Shown here in pieces: positions 42,113-51,537 of a DNA stretch of 64,000 nt; within the stretch, counting starts at the first letter, position 1, and each line of letters starts with the position of its first letter. A program made the translations under genes and the position numbers. Source of the DNA: Mediterraneibacter hominis (lineage in GTDB: Bacteria > Bacillota > Clostridia > Lachnospirales > Lachnospiraceae); assembly GCF_014287475.1 (NCBI RefSeq), contig NZ_JACOPF010000001.1:1240001-1304000 (forward strand), read 5' to 3'. Below the pieces are notes generated by a model. The model was not told the DNA's origin and did no database searches. It saw nothing but the letters and a program-made list of their open reading frames with translations.

Positions 42113-45106
42113 TTATCTAATCAGATAAGAATACTCTGTGCACACTGCCTCCATCAGCCTTAACAGCGCATCTGGAATCCGGCTTTCTTCTCCTTTTTCC
42201 CAAACACTCGTCTCGCCCATAAACCTGACCGCACATTTCACCCTCGTTTTATCAAGAACCGCAAATCCCTGATTTTTACTCTGCGCCATATCCTTTTCAT
42301 CTGCAAACAGCGTAAATTTATCCAGGTACGGCGCACTGTCATATGGACAAAAGCTCTTACAGTTGCCACATTCATTGCACATATAATCTACATGAATAAT
42401 CTGGTGCTTCTCCATCCCCGGCACGTGGATAGAAAGATTTGCTCTATTCGGACAGACCTCTGCACAGTTTTCACATATACTGGAGCATCCAAGACATCTG
42501 CCGCCTTCTTCACTGCCAGAATGCATATCTGCTATATTTCCTTTTCTCTCATAGATAACAGCTTCGTCTGTACATGACTCAAACTCCCTGCTCAGTGCTT
42601 CTTTTATAATCGCCTCCGCAGCCTTTTTTCCGTCACGGATCCCTTCTACTACGGTCGCCGGCCCGCCCAGTCCGTCACCTGCTACATACACGTCGGGAAT
42701 ATTCGTCTGAAGTGTCTCTTCATTGACAAATGCCCTGCCTCGTTCGTTGAGGCGGATTCCATTTGCCTCGTAAAGCTTGGACGGTACCTTCTCTCCCACT
42801 GCCGCGATCACCGTATCAGCGGGAATTTCCTTCTGCTCTCCTGTCGAAAGCACACTTCTTCGCCCAGAGCTGTCAAAATCACCTAATTTCATCACATCAC
42901 AAAGAAGTTTTCCATTTTCCAGCTTTACAGGAGAGAGCAGCTCCATAAATTCCACTCCATCCTCCAATGCCAGCAGCAATTCCTCTTCATCTGCCGGCAT
43001 GTATCGTTTTGTCCTTCTGTATACAAGATATGCATGTTCTACACCCTGGGTACGTTTTGCTGCTCTCGCAGTATCCATCGCGGTATTTCCACCGCCAATA
43101 ACAACTACATTTTTTCCAATATCTAAATTCCCGTCTGTTTCTTTGAATTTCGCCAAAAATTCCAGTGCATTGACTGCTTCACCTGATTCTAGCTTGAGCA
43201 TGCCGGGCTTATTTGCGCCTACCGCGAAAACTACCGCCGTATATCCTTGCTCTTTTAGTTTTTCAACGCTGTCTGCTTCTGTGTGCAGACAAATATCTAC
43301 TCCCATCTTTTCAAGCAGCGCCGCGTCTTTGTCGATCGCTTCCGAAGAAATCCGAAACTCCGGAATCACATGGCGTACCACACCTCCAAGTGCCCCTGTC
43401 TTTTCAAGTAATGTAACAGCCATGCCGCCTTTTCTTAAAAAGTATGCCGCCGCCATGCCTGCCGGACCTCCGCCAATAACAGCTGCTCTGCCGGCTTTCG
43501 TGACAGGAGGCGCCTGTACCTTCTCAAGTAATGCATCGTATCCATTTTCTGCCGCCGCCAGCTTCATAGCACGGATATGCACAGGCTCTTCATAGAAATT
43601 ACGGGTACATTTTCCCATACAGGCGTGAGAACAGATCGTACCTGTAATAAATGGAAGCGGATTCTTCTCTGTAATCACTTCCAACGCCTCTTCGTATTTT
43701 CCTTCCTTTACAAGCTGAAGGTATGCCGGAATATCCTGATGAATCGGGCATCCCTCCTTGCAGGGAGCAACAAAACAATCGAGAAGCGGCACTTGTTTTT
43801 TCATCTTTCTGGAAGGAAGCGGTTTTACCGCCTTCACATGATAAGGACTTGTCTTTGCCTCTCTTGCAAGTCTGCATGTCTTCTCCACGTGTACCTTCTC
43901 AAATACATCCCCTTCCTTTTCCAGCAGGCTTGCCATCTGTGCCATCCTGTCATATCCGCCTGGCTTTAACAAGGTTGTCGCTACTGTCACAGGCCAGATT
44001 CCTGCATCTACGATCCCCTTTATATTATGATAATCTGCTCCGCCAGAATACGAAATGCGTAAGTTTCCTTCAAATTCTTCTGTCAGCTTTGCTGCCAGAG
44101 AGATAGACAGCGGATACAGCGATTTTCCTGACATATACATCTCTTCACTGGGCAGCTCATTCTGCTTTACATCTACCGGAAAGGTATTGGTAATCTTTAC
44201 CCCAAATTCTAAATTTCTCTCTTTGCATACCTGCATCAGTCTGGTAAGCATCGGAACCGCATCTTCATACTGCAGATCATCTAAGAAGTGAAAATCTCCG
44301 AACGCCACATAGTCATATCCCATCTCATCCATTGTCTTTCTTGCATATTCATATCCGAGAAGCGTCGGATTACATTTGATGAATGTGTGGAATCCCTTTT
44401 CTGTTATCAGATACATCGCTATCTTCTCAATCTCCTGCGGAGGACATCCATGCAGAGTAGAAATTGTAACGGAATTGCATATGTCACCTGAAATTCCTTC
44501 GACATCTTCTTTTGTCACATGCTCAAATACATCTATGTGCTCTAAAAGATACGCTTTACATTTCTTAAATATCTCTGCATCTTGTGCATGCTGCATCGTA
44601 TTAAGGAACGTATCAATCTTGTCAGATTTAATTCCTTCCAGGTCATACCCTACACTAATATTAAACTGGAAACCATCCATGCTTCCCAGCCCAAATTCCT
44701 TAGAAATCACTTTCAAAAGGAACCATGCCTTGATATATTCCTCCATTGCCTCAGGCACATAAAGCTCTGTAGACCATTCGCAGTTATAGCACTCGTCGTC
44801 TGCCTTGATACATGGTTTATTCACACATGCAGACAATTTGGCGCCGTCCATCACCTGCACCGTCTTCAGTTCAAAAAAGCGGCTTCCTGTATAATATGCA
44901 GCCACAATATTCTGTGTAAGCTGTGTGTGCGGCCCTGCTGCCGGCCCTACAGGAGTTTCGAGCCTCCGTCCAAAGATCGTCCGATTATATTTTTCATCTG
45001 CATAATAAGGGTGGTGTTCTCCAAACACTGTTCCTGCTTGTTTTTTTTCTGTTAATATCCAGTTTAATAACTGTTCAAAAGCCATAGGCCTCATAATATC
45101 ACTCAT
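42113..45106 (-). CDS. ygfK: YgfK, large iron-sulfur flavoprotein oxidoreductase
   Basis: 997 residues. N-terminal dihydroorotate-dehydrogenase-like barrel (about 1-400, beginning with RPMAFEQLLNWI and TPVGPAAGPHTQLTQNI). A GltD-like part follows, with FeS cysteines near 445 (CKEGCPIHQDIP), FAD site GGGPAGMAAAYFL near 543 and NAD site VIGGGNTAMDTARAAKR. The C-terminal ferredoxin-like region has cysteines at about 870-887 (CLGCSSICENCAEVCP) and 907-918 (CNECGNCKSFCP). Older annotation calls it a selenate reductase subunit; its genetic link is to anaerobic purine breakdown. The architecture resembles dihydropyrimidine dehydrogenase, so reduction of a purine-derived ring is plausible. GGAGGGAAG precedes the ATG. 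Confidence 0.94.
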   Translation of the reverse strand: MSDIMRPMAFEQLLNWILTEKKQAGTVFGEHHPYYADEKYNRTIFGRRLETPVGPAAGPHTQLTQNIVAAYYTGSRFFELKTVQVMDGAKLSACVNKPCIKADDECYNCEWSTELYVPEAMEEYIKAWFLLKVISKEFGLGSMDGFQFNISVGYDLEGIKSDKIDTFLNTMQHAQDAEIFKKCKAYLLEHIDVFEHVTKEDVEGISGDICNSVTISTLHGCPPQEIEKIAMYLITEKGFHTFIKCNPTLLGYEYARKTMDEMGYDYVAFGDFHFLDDLQYEDAVPMLTRLMQVCKERNLEFGVKITNTFPVDVKQNELPSEEMYMSGKSLYPLSISLAAKLTEEFEGNLRISYSGGADYHNIKGIVDAGIWPVTVATTLLKPGGYDRMAQMASLLEKEGDVFEKVHVEKTCRLAREAKTSPYHVKAVKPLPSRKMKKQVPLLDCFVAPCKEGCPIHQDIPAYLQLVKEGKYEEALEVITEKNPLPFITGTICSHACMGKCTRNFYEEPVHIRAMKLAAAENGYDALLEKVQAPPVTKAGRAAVIGGGPAGMAAAYFLRKGGMAVTLLEKTGALGGVVRHVIPEFRISSEAIDKDAALLEKMGVDICLHTEADSVEKLKEQGYTAVVFAVGANKPGMLKLESGEAVNALEFLAKFKETDGNLDIGKNVVVIGGGNTAMDTARAAKRTQGVEHAYLVYRRTKRYMPADEEELLLALEDGVEFMELLSPVKLENGKLLCDVMKLGDFDSSGRRSVLSTGEQKEIPADTVIAAVGEKVPSKLYEANGIRLNERGRAFVNEETLQTNIPDVYVAGDGLGGPATVVEGIRDGKKAAEAIIKEALSREFESCTDEAVIYERKGNIADMHSGSEEGGRCLGCSSICENCAEVCPNRANLSIHVPGMEKHQIIHVDYMCNECGNCKSFCPYDSAPYLDKFTLFADEKDMAQSKNQGFAVLDKTRVKCAVRFMGETSVWEKGEESRIPDALLRLMEAVCTEYSYLIR

Positions 45107-45145
45107 AGTCTTCCCTCCTAATCCACTTCTTTTCCTTCCAGTTTC

Positions 45146-46585
45146 TTACTCCGTCTCTGGCTTATCCTTTGGCAGCGCCAGATTTAAAAGCACTGCAAAA
45201 ATCGTCGCAAGAACAACCGGAGAGGAAGCAAATGTATTATTGATGATAGACTGGAAATTTTCCAGGCTCATACTCATGTGAAGTGCGCTGTGAATACTCT
45301 GTGTCATCTGATTTAAACATCCGTCACTTAAGGATACCCCCATTCCAATTGCAATGGACAATCCTGCCACTGTCGTATTGCGGAACGTCAGCTTCTCTGT
45401 CACAAGCAGCTTGATTCCCGTCATCGCGATAGAGGCAAATACAGACGCTACCGCCCCGCCAAGCACGCACTGCGGAATGGTGCGCAGTAATGCGGAAAAT
45501 TTGGGAATCATACCTGCCACAAGTAAAATGCCCGCAGCCATTGCAAAAACCTTTCTTGCCACCACTTTTGTAGAACCGACAATTCCTACATTCTGGCTGA
45601 AGGTTGCCGTTGGAGGACATCCAAAGCAGGAACTGACAATATTACTGATCCCGTATCCGATAATCCCGCCGTTTAATTCTTTATCTGTAGGCAATCTGTC
45701 CATTCCGCCGCTGGTTGTTGCAGAGAAGTCTCCCATTGCCTGTATAGAGTTGACCAGGAACAGAATTGCCAGCGGAATGATCGCGGAAATCTCAAAACGC
45801 ATCCCGAATTCAAAGGGTTTTGGAATCTGAAACCATCCCGCACTAGACAGTGCGGAAAAATCCACCATTCCAAAGCACAAGGCCACCACATACCCACAGA
45901 CCAGACCGATTAAAATAGAGGCAAGCTTAAACAGCCCTTTCCCGTAGTGATTCAATGCCACAACAATCCCCAATGTGATAAACGCCACTAACCAATTCTG
46001 CCAGGAGCCAAACACTAAAGCCGCTGTCTTTCCCTGTTCTTCTACAATTACCTCATATGTATTGGAAGGATTACCTGCCATGTAATTGATCGCTGTCGTA
46101 TAGAGAGACAGACCGATTGCAAAAATAACGGTTCCAATTACGAGTGGAGGGAACACCTTCCGAATCTGTTTGATGGACAGCCCCACAATAATCGCTACAA
46201 TACCGCCGATCACCATAGCTCCTAAAATCGTGTCTACGTTCTGTGCCTGCGCAGCAATCGCAGTCATGGTAGGCACATAGGCAAAACTGACGCCTATGAT
46301 AACCGGAAGTCCGGAACCCAGGTGAATTTTATTTCCAAATAACTGTAAAAAGGTAGACAATGCGGCAAATACAAGGGAAACCTGTATCAAAAGTCCCATA
46401 TTTACATTCCCGCCCGCATTGTTTGCCGCATTTGCTACTAAAATCGCCGGAGTTACGCAGCCGACGACTGCTGCCAGCACATGCTGTGCCGCCAGAGGCA
46501 GCATCTGCCCCAAGGACGGATTCCCGTCCCATTTGAATAATTCTGAATTATCCTTTCGATTTCTTTTTTCCTTTTCTGTACTCAT
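45146..46585 (-). CDS. NCS2 family purine (xanthine/urate) permease
   Basis: 479 residues, about 13-14 membrane helices. Nucleobase:cation symporter-2 family: LPLAAQHVLAAVVGCVTPAILVANA, GLPVIIGVSFAYVPTM, and the signature GCPPTATFSQNVGIVGSTKV with the carrier loop Gln/Asn. Its place between ygfK and ssnA marks it as the xanthine or urate importer of the pathway; the exact substrate cannot be separated by eye. Confidence 0.92.
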   Translation of the reverse strand: MSTEKEKRNRKDNSELFKWDGNPSLGQMLPLAAQHVLAAVVGCVTPAILVANAANNAGGNVNMGLLIQVSLVFAALSTFLQLFGNKIHLGSGLPVIIGVSFAYVPTMTAIAAQAQNVDTILGAMVIGGIVAIIVGLSIKQIRKVFPPLVIGTVIFAIGLSLYTTAINYMAGNPSNTYEVIVEEQGKTAALVFGSWQNWLVAFITLGIVVALNHYGKGLFKLASILIGLVCGYVVALCFGMVDFSALSSAGWFQIPKPFEFGMRFEISAIIPLAILFLVNSIQAMGDFSATTSGGMDRLPTDKELNGGIIGYGISNIVSSCFGCPPTATFSQNVGIVGSTKVVARKVFAMAAGILLVAGMIPKFSALLRTIPQCVLGGAVASVFASIAMTGIKLLVTEKLTFRNTTVAGLSIAIGMGVSLSDGCLNQMTQSIHSALHMSMSLENFQSIINNTFASSPVVLATIFAVLLNLALPKDKPETE

Positions 46586-46631
46586 GCATCTTTCCCTATA
46601 TGCTTTTGCATTCCTTTCTACTGTTCTCTGG

Positions 46632-47966
46632 CTATCTGTTGTTGATTCTCTTTGCCAGCCCGGTCGCTGCCTGACGGCAGTCTGCCATCACCTTCGCTTC
46701 GTCAATCTCTGTCAGTTTTCTGTCTTTCATCAGAACCTTGCCGTTTGCCACTGTCGTTGTCACATCATGTCCGGTGATTCCAAATACAAGATGTCCGTTG
46801 ATATTTCCGGCATGCATCGGCGTAAGAGGGTCATAATTTACGATGATTACATCCGCCGCTGCTCCTTTCTTCAAAACACCTAACTCCTTCTTAAAATACC
46901 GGCCTGCAATTTTGGCATTTCCTTCAAATAACATCTGCGGCACTTCCGTCCATGCAGTATTCGGATCACAGAGATGGTGCTTGTGAAGCACATTCGCCGC
47001 CTTGAAGGACTCCATCATATCGTGTGTATATCCATCTGTCCCCAGTCCGGTGAGAATCCCTCTGTGGACAAGCTCCATTGTAGGAGGACATCCACATGCA
47101 TTTCCCATATTTGATTCTGGGTTATGTACCACCATTGTATCTGTCTCTTTTATTAAATCCATCTCATGTGGATTGATATAGATGCAATGTCCAAGCAGCG
47201 TTTTCTCTCCGAGAATTTTGCAATCCATCAGACGGTCTACAATCCGTTTTCCATACGTTTTCAAACAGTGATGCAGATCCTCAATGCCCTCTGCCACGTG
47301 AATATGATATCCCACCTCATCTGGCTTGTTTGCCGCCGCCAGCTCCATTGTCTCGTCTGAAATTGTAAACTGGGCATGCATTCCCATCATCGCGGCAATC
47401 ATATCTGTCTCATCTTTCAAAGCATACCGAATGAACTCTGCATTCTCCATCACAGCTTCCTTTGCCTTTTCTTTCCCGTCTCTGTCAGAAATTTCATAGC
47501 ACAGGCAGGAGCGCACACCGGTTTCTTTCGCAGCTTTTTCAATTTCAAACAGCGAGCCCTTCACAGAACCAAAGCTTGCATGGTGGTCAAAAACTGTAGT
47601 CACCCCATTCTTAATACATTCGATATAAGTGGCCATCGCACTCAAGTACGTATCATGGAGTGTTAAATTTCTATCCACCGTCCACCACATTCCATCCAGG
47701 ATATCCAGAAATCCTTTCGGGTTATACCCATTAATAGACAGTCCTCTTGCAAAGGAACTATATATATGCTCATGGACATTGATAAATGCCGGCATAATCA
47801 GCCCACCCCTTGCATCAATAAATTCTGCCTCTGGATATGCTTTTTTCATTTCTTCCAGTGGCCCTACCTGCTGTATCGTATTTCCGTCCAGCACTACCGC
47901 GCCATTTTCCAGGAAAGGTTCCTTTGCATCTCTCGTAATCACCCTGCCGTTTCCTAAAATCAACAT
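46632..47966 (-). CDS. ssnA: SsnA, putative aminohydrolase
   Basis: 444 residues from ATG 47966, seven bases after AAAGGAGA; a 22-codon upstream extension lacks a site. Amidohydrolase fold of the guanine/chlorohydrolase group: metal ligands HEH (INVHEHIYSS), YHIHVAEG, LGHCIYI and GLGTDGYTHDMM. Would hydrolyse an amine or ring amide of a purine intermediate. First gene of the leftward operon. Confidence 0.92.
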   Translation of the reverse strand: MLILGNGRVITRDAKEPFLENGAVVLDGNTIQQVGPLEEMKKAYPEAEFIDARGGLIMPAFINVHEHIYSSFARGLSINGYNPKGFLDILDGMWWTVDRNLTLHDTYLSAMATYIECIKNGVTTVFDHHASFGSVKGSLFEIEKAAKETGVRSCLCYEISDRDGKEKAKEAVMENAEFIRYALKDETDMIAAMMGMHAQFTISDETMELAAANKPDEVGYHIHVAEGIEDLHHCLKTYGKRIVDRLMDCKILGEKTLLGHCIYINPHEMDLIKETDTMVVHNPESNMGNACGCPPTMELVHRGILTGLGTDGYTHDMMESFKAANVLHKHHLCDPNTAWTEVPQMLFEGNAKIAGRYFKKELGVLKKGAAADVIIVNYDPLTPMHAGNINGHLVFGITGHDVTTTVANGKVLMKDRKLTEIDEAKVMADCRQAATGLAKRINNR

Positions 47967-48019
47967 AATCTTCGTCTCCTTTTTCATACAAATTTTTTCG
48001 GACACTTTTTGTTGTCTAT

Positions 48020-48048
48020 AGAATACCATCAAACCTCGTTAATTGCAA
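48020..48048 (-). promoter_or_regulatory. promoter of the leftward purine operon (ssnA)
   Basis: Minus strand TTGCAA (48043-48048), 17 bases, TATTCT (48020-48025), 54 bases before ssnA. Confidence 0.6.
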
Positions 48049-48054
48049 CACAAA

Positions 48055-48092
48055 TTCTAAATTATTTTTAGTTACCTAAATTTTTTTTAGAA
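48055..48092. promoter_or_regulatory. possible operator between the divergent purine operons
   Basis: Inverted arms TTCTAAA (48055-48061) and TTTAGAA (48086-48092), and direct repeats CTAAATT at 48057 and 48076, 19 bases (about two helix turns) apart. They lie exactly between the two divergent promoters. In A/T-rich DNA such matches can be chance. Confidence 0.4.
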
Positions 48093-48098
48093 AAAGTA

Positions 48099-48126
48099 TT
48101 GATTTTCATTTTTTTTATGATATGAT
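48099..48126 (+). promoter_or_regulatory. promoter of the rightward purine operon
   Basis: TTGATT (48099-48104), 16 bases, TATGAT (48121-48126), 55 bases before the regulator start. Confidence 0.55.
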
Positions 48127-48181
48127 GGGTTTAAGAAGCACAGATTTTTCATCCTATTCAATACGGAAAGGAGGCAGGAAA

Positions 48182-48841
48182 ATGGGATACAGACTCGATT
48201 TTTTAAAGCAGCTTGCACATGGCCTTGCCGTACAGTTTGGCAATTGCTGTGAAATTGTAATCCATGATTTAAATCAGCAAGATTTAAGCCGTTCTATTGT
48301 GTATATAGAAAACGGACACGTATCCAATCGCCAGACCGGTGACGGACCTTCCGGAATCGTACTGGAGGCGCTAAAATCCGATCCTGAAAAGATTCAGGAT
48401 AAGCTCTCCTATCTTACCAAAACAGAGGACGGCAGGATGCTCAAATCCAGTACCATGTACATCCGCGGGGAGGACAATACGATTTCTTATATCTTCTCTT
48501 TAAATTATGACATCACTCCTCTGATCGCAGCACAGGCGGCAGTTCAGCCGCTGATACAGACAGAAGCCGAAAATCGAACAGATGGCAAAAATGAACATAC
48601 ATCCAACGCTCCTACAACTATTACGCATAATGTCACAGAGCTGCTCGATCAGCTGATTGACCAGGCAACTGCCCTGGTTGGAAAACCAGTCGCTTTGATG
48701 AACAAGGATGACAAAATCAAAGTAGTGCAGTACTTAAACGATGCCGGCGCTTTCCTGATCACAAAATCCGGCGATAAAGTATCTTCTTTTCTCGGCATCT
48801 CTAAATTTACACTCTACAGTTATATGGATGCCGGGAAATAG
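48182..48841 (+). CDS. YheO/DauR-type PAS-HTH transcriptional regulator
   Basis: 219 residues from ATG 48182 (AAGGAGG upstream). N-terminal YheO-like PAS domain (about 5-115: FGNCCEIVIHDLNQQDLSRSIVYIENGH, SSTMYIRGEDNTISYIF) followed by a C-terminal helix-turn-helix (about 155-215, ending FLGISKFTLYSYMDA). Relatives include the D-arginine regulator DauR and sit beside amino-acid or purine catabolic genes. As first gene of the rightward operon and divergent from ssnA it is the likely controller of the whole purine cluster. Confidence 0.9.
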   Translation: MGYRLDFLKQLAHGLAVQFGNCCEIVIHDLNQQDLSRSIVYIENGHVSNRQTGDGPSGIVLEALKSDPEKIQDKLSYLTKTEDGRMLKSSTMYIRGEDNTISYIFSLNYDITPLIAAQAAVQPLIQTEAENRTDGKNEHTSNAPTTITHNVTELLDQLIDQATALVGKPVALMNKDDKIKVVQYLNDAGAFLITKSGDKVSSFLGISKFTLYSYMDAGK

Positions 48842-48888
48842 TAAAAACAGACAGCTAAATTTTGAATGATAAAAAGGAGGGTTTCACA

Positions 48889-50094
48889 ATGGATACAATC
48901 AAATGGACAGTAAACAATCTGCCTCATACAGAAGACGCACAGCTGAAAGTCATGGCGCTTGCCGAGGTGGAGAAGGCCAGAAATTTTCACAAAAGCTTTC
49001 CCCAGTACAGTGTAACTCCGCTTGCAGATTTGCAGCATATGGCATCTTATTTAGGACTCGGCAAAGTATATGTCAAGGACGAATCTTATCGTTTTGGGCT
49101 AAATGCTTTCAAGGTTCTGGGTGGTTCTTTTGCTATGGCAAAGTACATTGCAAAACAAACCAAACGAGATGTATCAGAGCTTCCCTATCAAGTCCTGACA
49201 TCGGAAGCATTAAAAAAGGAATTCGGCCAGGCAACTTTTTTCACTGCTACCGATGGGAACCATGGACGCGGTGTTGCATGGGCTGCCAACAAGCTCGGTC
49301 AAAAGGCCGTCGTTCTTATGCCGAAGGGTACAACGCAAACCCGTCTAAATAATATACTGGCAGAGGGCGCACACGCCACGATTGAAGAGTACAACTATGA
49401 TGAATGTGTCCGCATGGCAAATGCGATGGCAGAAAAAACAGAAAACGGAATCATGGTACAGGATACCGCATGGGAAGGATATGAAGAAATACCGGCATGG
49501 ATTATGCAGGGCTACGGCACAATGGCAATGGAAGCAGATGAACAGCTCCACAGTGCAGGATGCGACTGTCCTACTCACGTATTTATTCAGGCAGGAGTCG
49601 GATCTCTCGCCGGAGCAGTACAAGGCTACTTCGCCAACCGTTATCCCCAGAATCCTCCGAAGGTTGTCGTTGTGGAGGCAGACGCAGCGGCATGCCTCTA
49701 CAAAGGCGCCTGTGCGGGAGACGGACAACTGCGGATTGTAGACGGCGACATGATTACCATTATGGCAGGCCTTGCCTGTGGAGAGCCCAACACCATCTCG
49801 TGGGATATTTTAAAAAACCACGCAGATACATTTGTGGCAGCTCCTGACTGGGCAGCAGCAAAGGGAATGCGTATGCTAGCAGCTCCAATCAAAGGAGACA
49901 GTCCAGTCACCTCCGGCGAGTCCGGTGCTGCTCCTTTCGGAGTTTTGTCCTGCATTATGACAATGGAAGAATACAAACCATTAAGGGAACACCTTGGCCT
50001 CGATGCAAATGCAAAGGTACTGCTCTTCTCCACAGAGGGCGATACAGATCCCGAAAGATATAAGTCGATCGTATGGGACGGAAATGACAAATAA
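48889..50094 (+). CDS. ygeX: 2,3-diaminopropionate ammonia-lyase
   Basis: 401 residues. PLP enzyme of the beta family; splits 2,3-diaminopropionate into pyruvate and two ammonia. The cofactor lysine is K75 in GLNAFKVLGG; FFTATDGNHGRGVAW and the glycine loop IQAGVGSLAGAVQGY hold the PLP phosphate. E. coli YgeX is the characterised homologue. AAAAAGGAGG precedes ATG 48889. In this cluster it would supply pyruvate from the carbon skeleton of the purine ring. Confidence 0.96.
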   Translation: MDTIKWTVNNLPHTEDAQLKVMALAEVEKARNFHKSFPQYSVTPLADLQHMASYLGLGKVYVKDESYRFGLNAFKVLGGSFAMAKYIAKQTKRDVSELPYQVLTSEALKKEFGQATFFTATDGNHGRGVAWAANKLGQKAVVLMPKGTTQTRLNNILAEGAHATIEEYNYDECVRMANAMAEKTENGIMVQDTAWEGYEEIPAWIMQGYGTMAMEADEQLHSAGCDCPTHVFIQAGVGSLAGAVQGYFANRYPQNPPKVVVVEADAAACLYKGACAGDGQLRIVDGDMITIMAGLACGEPNTISWDILKNHADTFVAAPDWAAAKGMRMLAAPIKGDSPVTSGESGAAPFGVLSCIMTMEEYKPLREHLGLDANAKVLLFSTEGDTDPERYKSIVWDGNDK

Positions 50095-50130
50095 CACAGT
50101 AAATCATTATTTTATAAGGAGAGAAAAATT

Positions 50131-51447
50131 ATGGATTTCAACAAAATCAAAGAAGCGGCAAAAAATTATGAAGCGGACATGACAAAATTTTTGCGGGAGA
50201 TCGTAAGAAATCCCGGCGAAAGCTGCGATGAAAAAGCACATATCGACCGGATCGCCGAAGAAATGAAAAAACTAGAATTTGACAAAGTCGAAATTGATCC
50301 TCAGGGAAATGTACTCGGCTACATGGGAGCCGGCAAAACTTTAATCGGGTTTGACGCTCATATCGACACCGTAGGAATCGGAAATATGGATAACTGGAAC
50401 TTTGACCCCTATGAAGGATTCGAATCCGACACAGAGATTGGCGGCCGCGGCGTTTCCGATCAGTGCGGCGGTATTGTATCCGCTGTATACGGCGCAAGAA
50501 TTATGAAAGACTTAGGGCTTTTAAGCGACAAATACACGGTTCTTGTAACCGGTACTGTCCAGGAGGAGGACTGTGACGGACTGTGCTGGCAGTATATCAT
50601 CAATGAAGATAAAGTCCGTCCAGAATTCGTTGTTTCTACAGAGCCTACTGACGGAGGTATTTACCGCGGGCAGCGCGGACGTATGGAAATACGTGTGGAT
50701 GTCAAAGGAGTGTCCTGTCATGGCTCTGCTCCGGAACGCGGCGACAATGCCATCTATAAAATGGCGGATATTCTCCAAGATGTACGTGCGCTGAATGAAA
50801 ATGATGATGCAGAGGAGACCGAAATCAAAGGACTTGTAAAAATGTTAAATCCAAAATACAATCCAGACTGGGAGGAAGCGCGTTTTCTCGGACGCGGTAC
50901 CGTTACCGTATCTCAGATCTTCTACACCTCCCCCAGCCGCTGTGCAGTGGCAGACTCCTGCGCGGTATCTCTTGACCGCCGTATGACATTCGGCGAGACA
51001 TGGGAAAGCTGCCTGGATGAAATTCGCGCGCTTCCAAGTGTAAAGAAATATGGCGATGATGTCAAAGTATCTATGTATAACTATGACCGTCCTTCCTACA
51101 CAGGATGTGTGTATGAAATTGAGTGTTACTTCCCGACATGGGCAATTCCAAAGGATCATAAGGTAACAAAGGCTCTGGAGAAAGCGTACACCTCTCTCTA
51201 TGGAGATAAGCGAATCGGCGCAGAGGAAACACTGCAAATGCGCCAGAGCCGTCCATTGACAGACAAATGGACGTTCTCTACAAACGGTGTATCCATCATG
51301 GGAAGAAATGGAATACCGTGTATTGGGTTTGGTCCTGGTGCAGAGGCACAGGCACATGCACCGAACGAAAAAACCTGGAAAGCTGACCTTGTAGTATGTG
51401 CGGCAGTATACGCGGCACTTCCAACTATCTACTGCGAGGAACAGTAA
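50131..51447 (+). CDS. ygeY: YgeY family M20-type metallohydrolase
   Basis: 438 residues. Dinuclear zinc aminoacylase/peptidase fold: FDAHIDTVG (His77, Asp79), [21 protein letters not shown] and the lid domain with [18 protein letters not shown]20 enzymes cleave peptide, N-acyl or carbamoyl bonds. Its partner ygeX suggests it releases an N-linked 2,3-diaminopropionate derivative, which is inference. AAGGAGAG upstream; 36 bases after ygeX. Confidence 0.94.
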   Translation: MDFNKIKEAAKNYEADMTKFLREIVRNPGESCDEKAHIDRIAEEMKKLEFDKVEIDPQGNVLGYMGAGKTLIGFDAHIDTVGIGNMDNWNFDPYEGFESDTEIGGRGVSDQCGGIVSAVYGARIMKDLGLLSDKYTVLVTGTVQEEDCDGLCWQYIINEDKVRPEFVVSTEPTDGGIYRGQRGRMEIRVDVKGVSCHGSAPERGDNAIYKMADILQDVRALNENDDAEETEIKGLVKMLNPKYNPDWEEARFLGRGTVTVSQIFYTSPSRCAVADSCAVSLDRRMTFGETWESCLDEIRALPSVKKYGDDVKVSMYNYDRPSYTGCVYEIECYFPTWAIPKDHKVTKALEKAYTSLYGDKRIGAEETLQMRQSRPLTDKWTFSTNGVSIMGRNGIPCIGFGPGAEAQAHAPNEKTWKADLVVCAAVYAALPTIYCEEQ

Positions 51448-51537
51448 GGTATTCCCATATCGAAAGCACATTACATAAACCATGTTGTCTAAATTTAAAC
51501 ACATATATAATTTCATTTATTAAGGAGGAAATAAACA

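Noticed and set aside
47967..48181. Purine riboswitch or molybdenum-cofactor RNA before the purine operons
   Set aside because: Leaders are short (about 50 bases) and A/T rich, without the conserved paired elements of either class.
51490..51516. Internal promoter between ygeY and ygeW
   Set aside because: A TATAAT is present, but the best -35 (TTGTCT) is only 15 bases away; too weak to list as a promoter.
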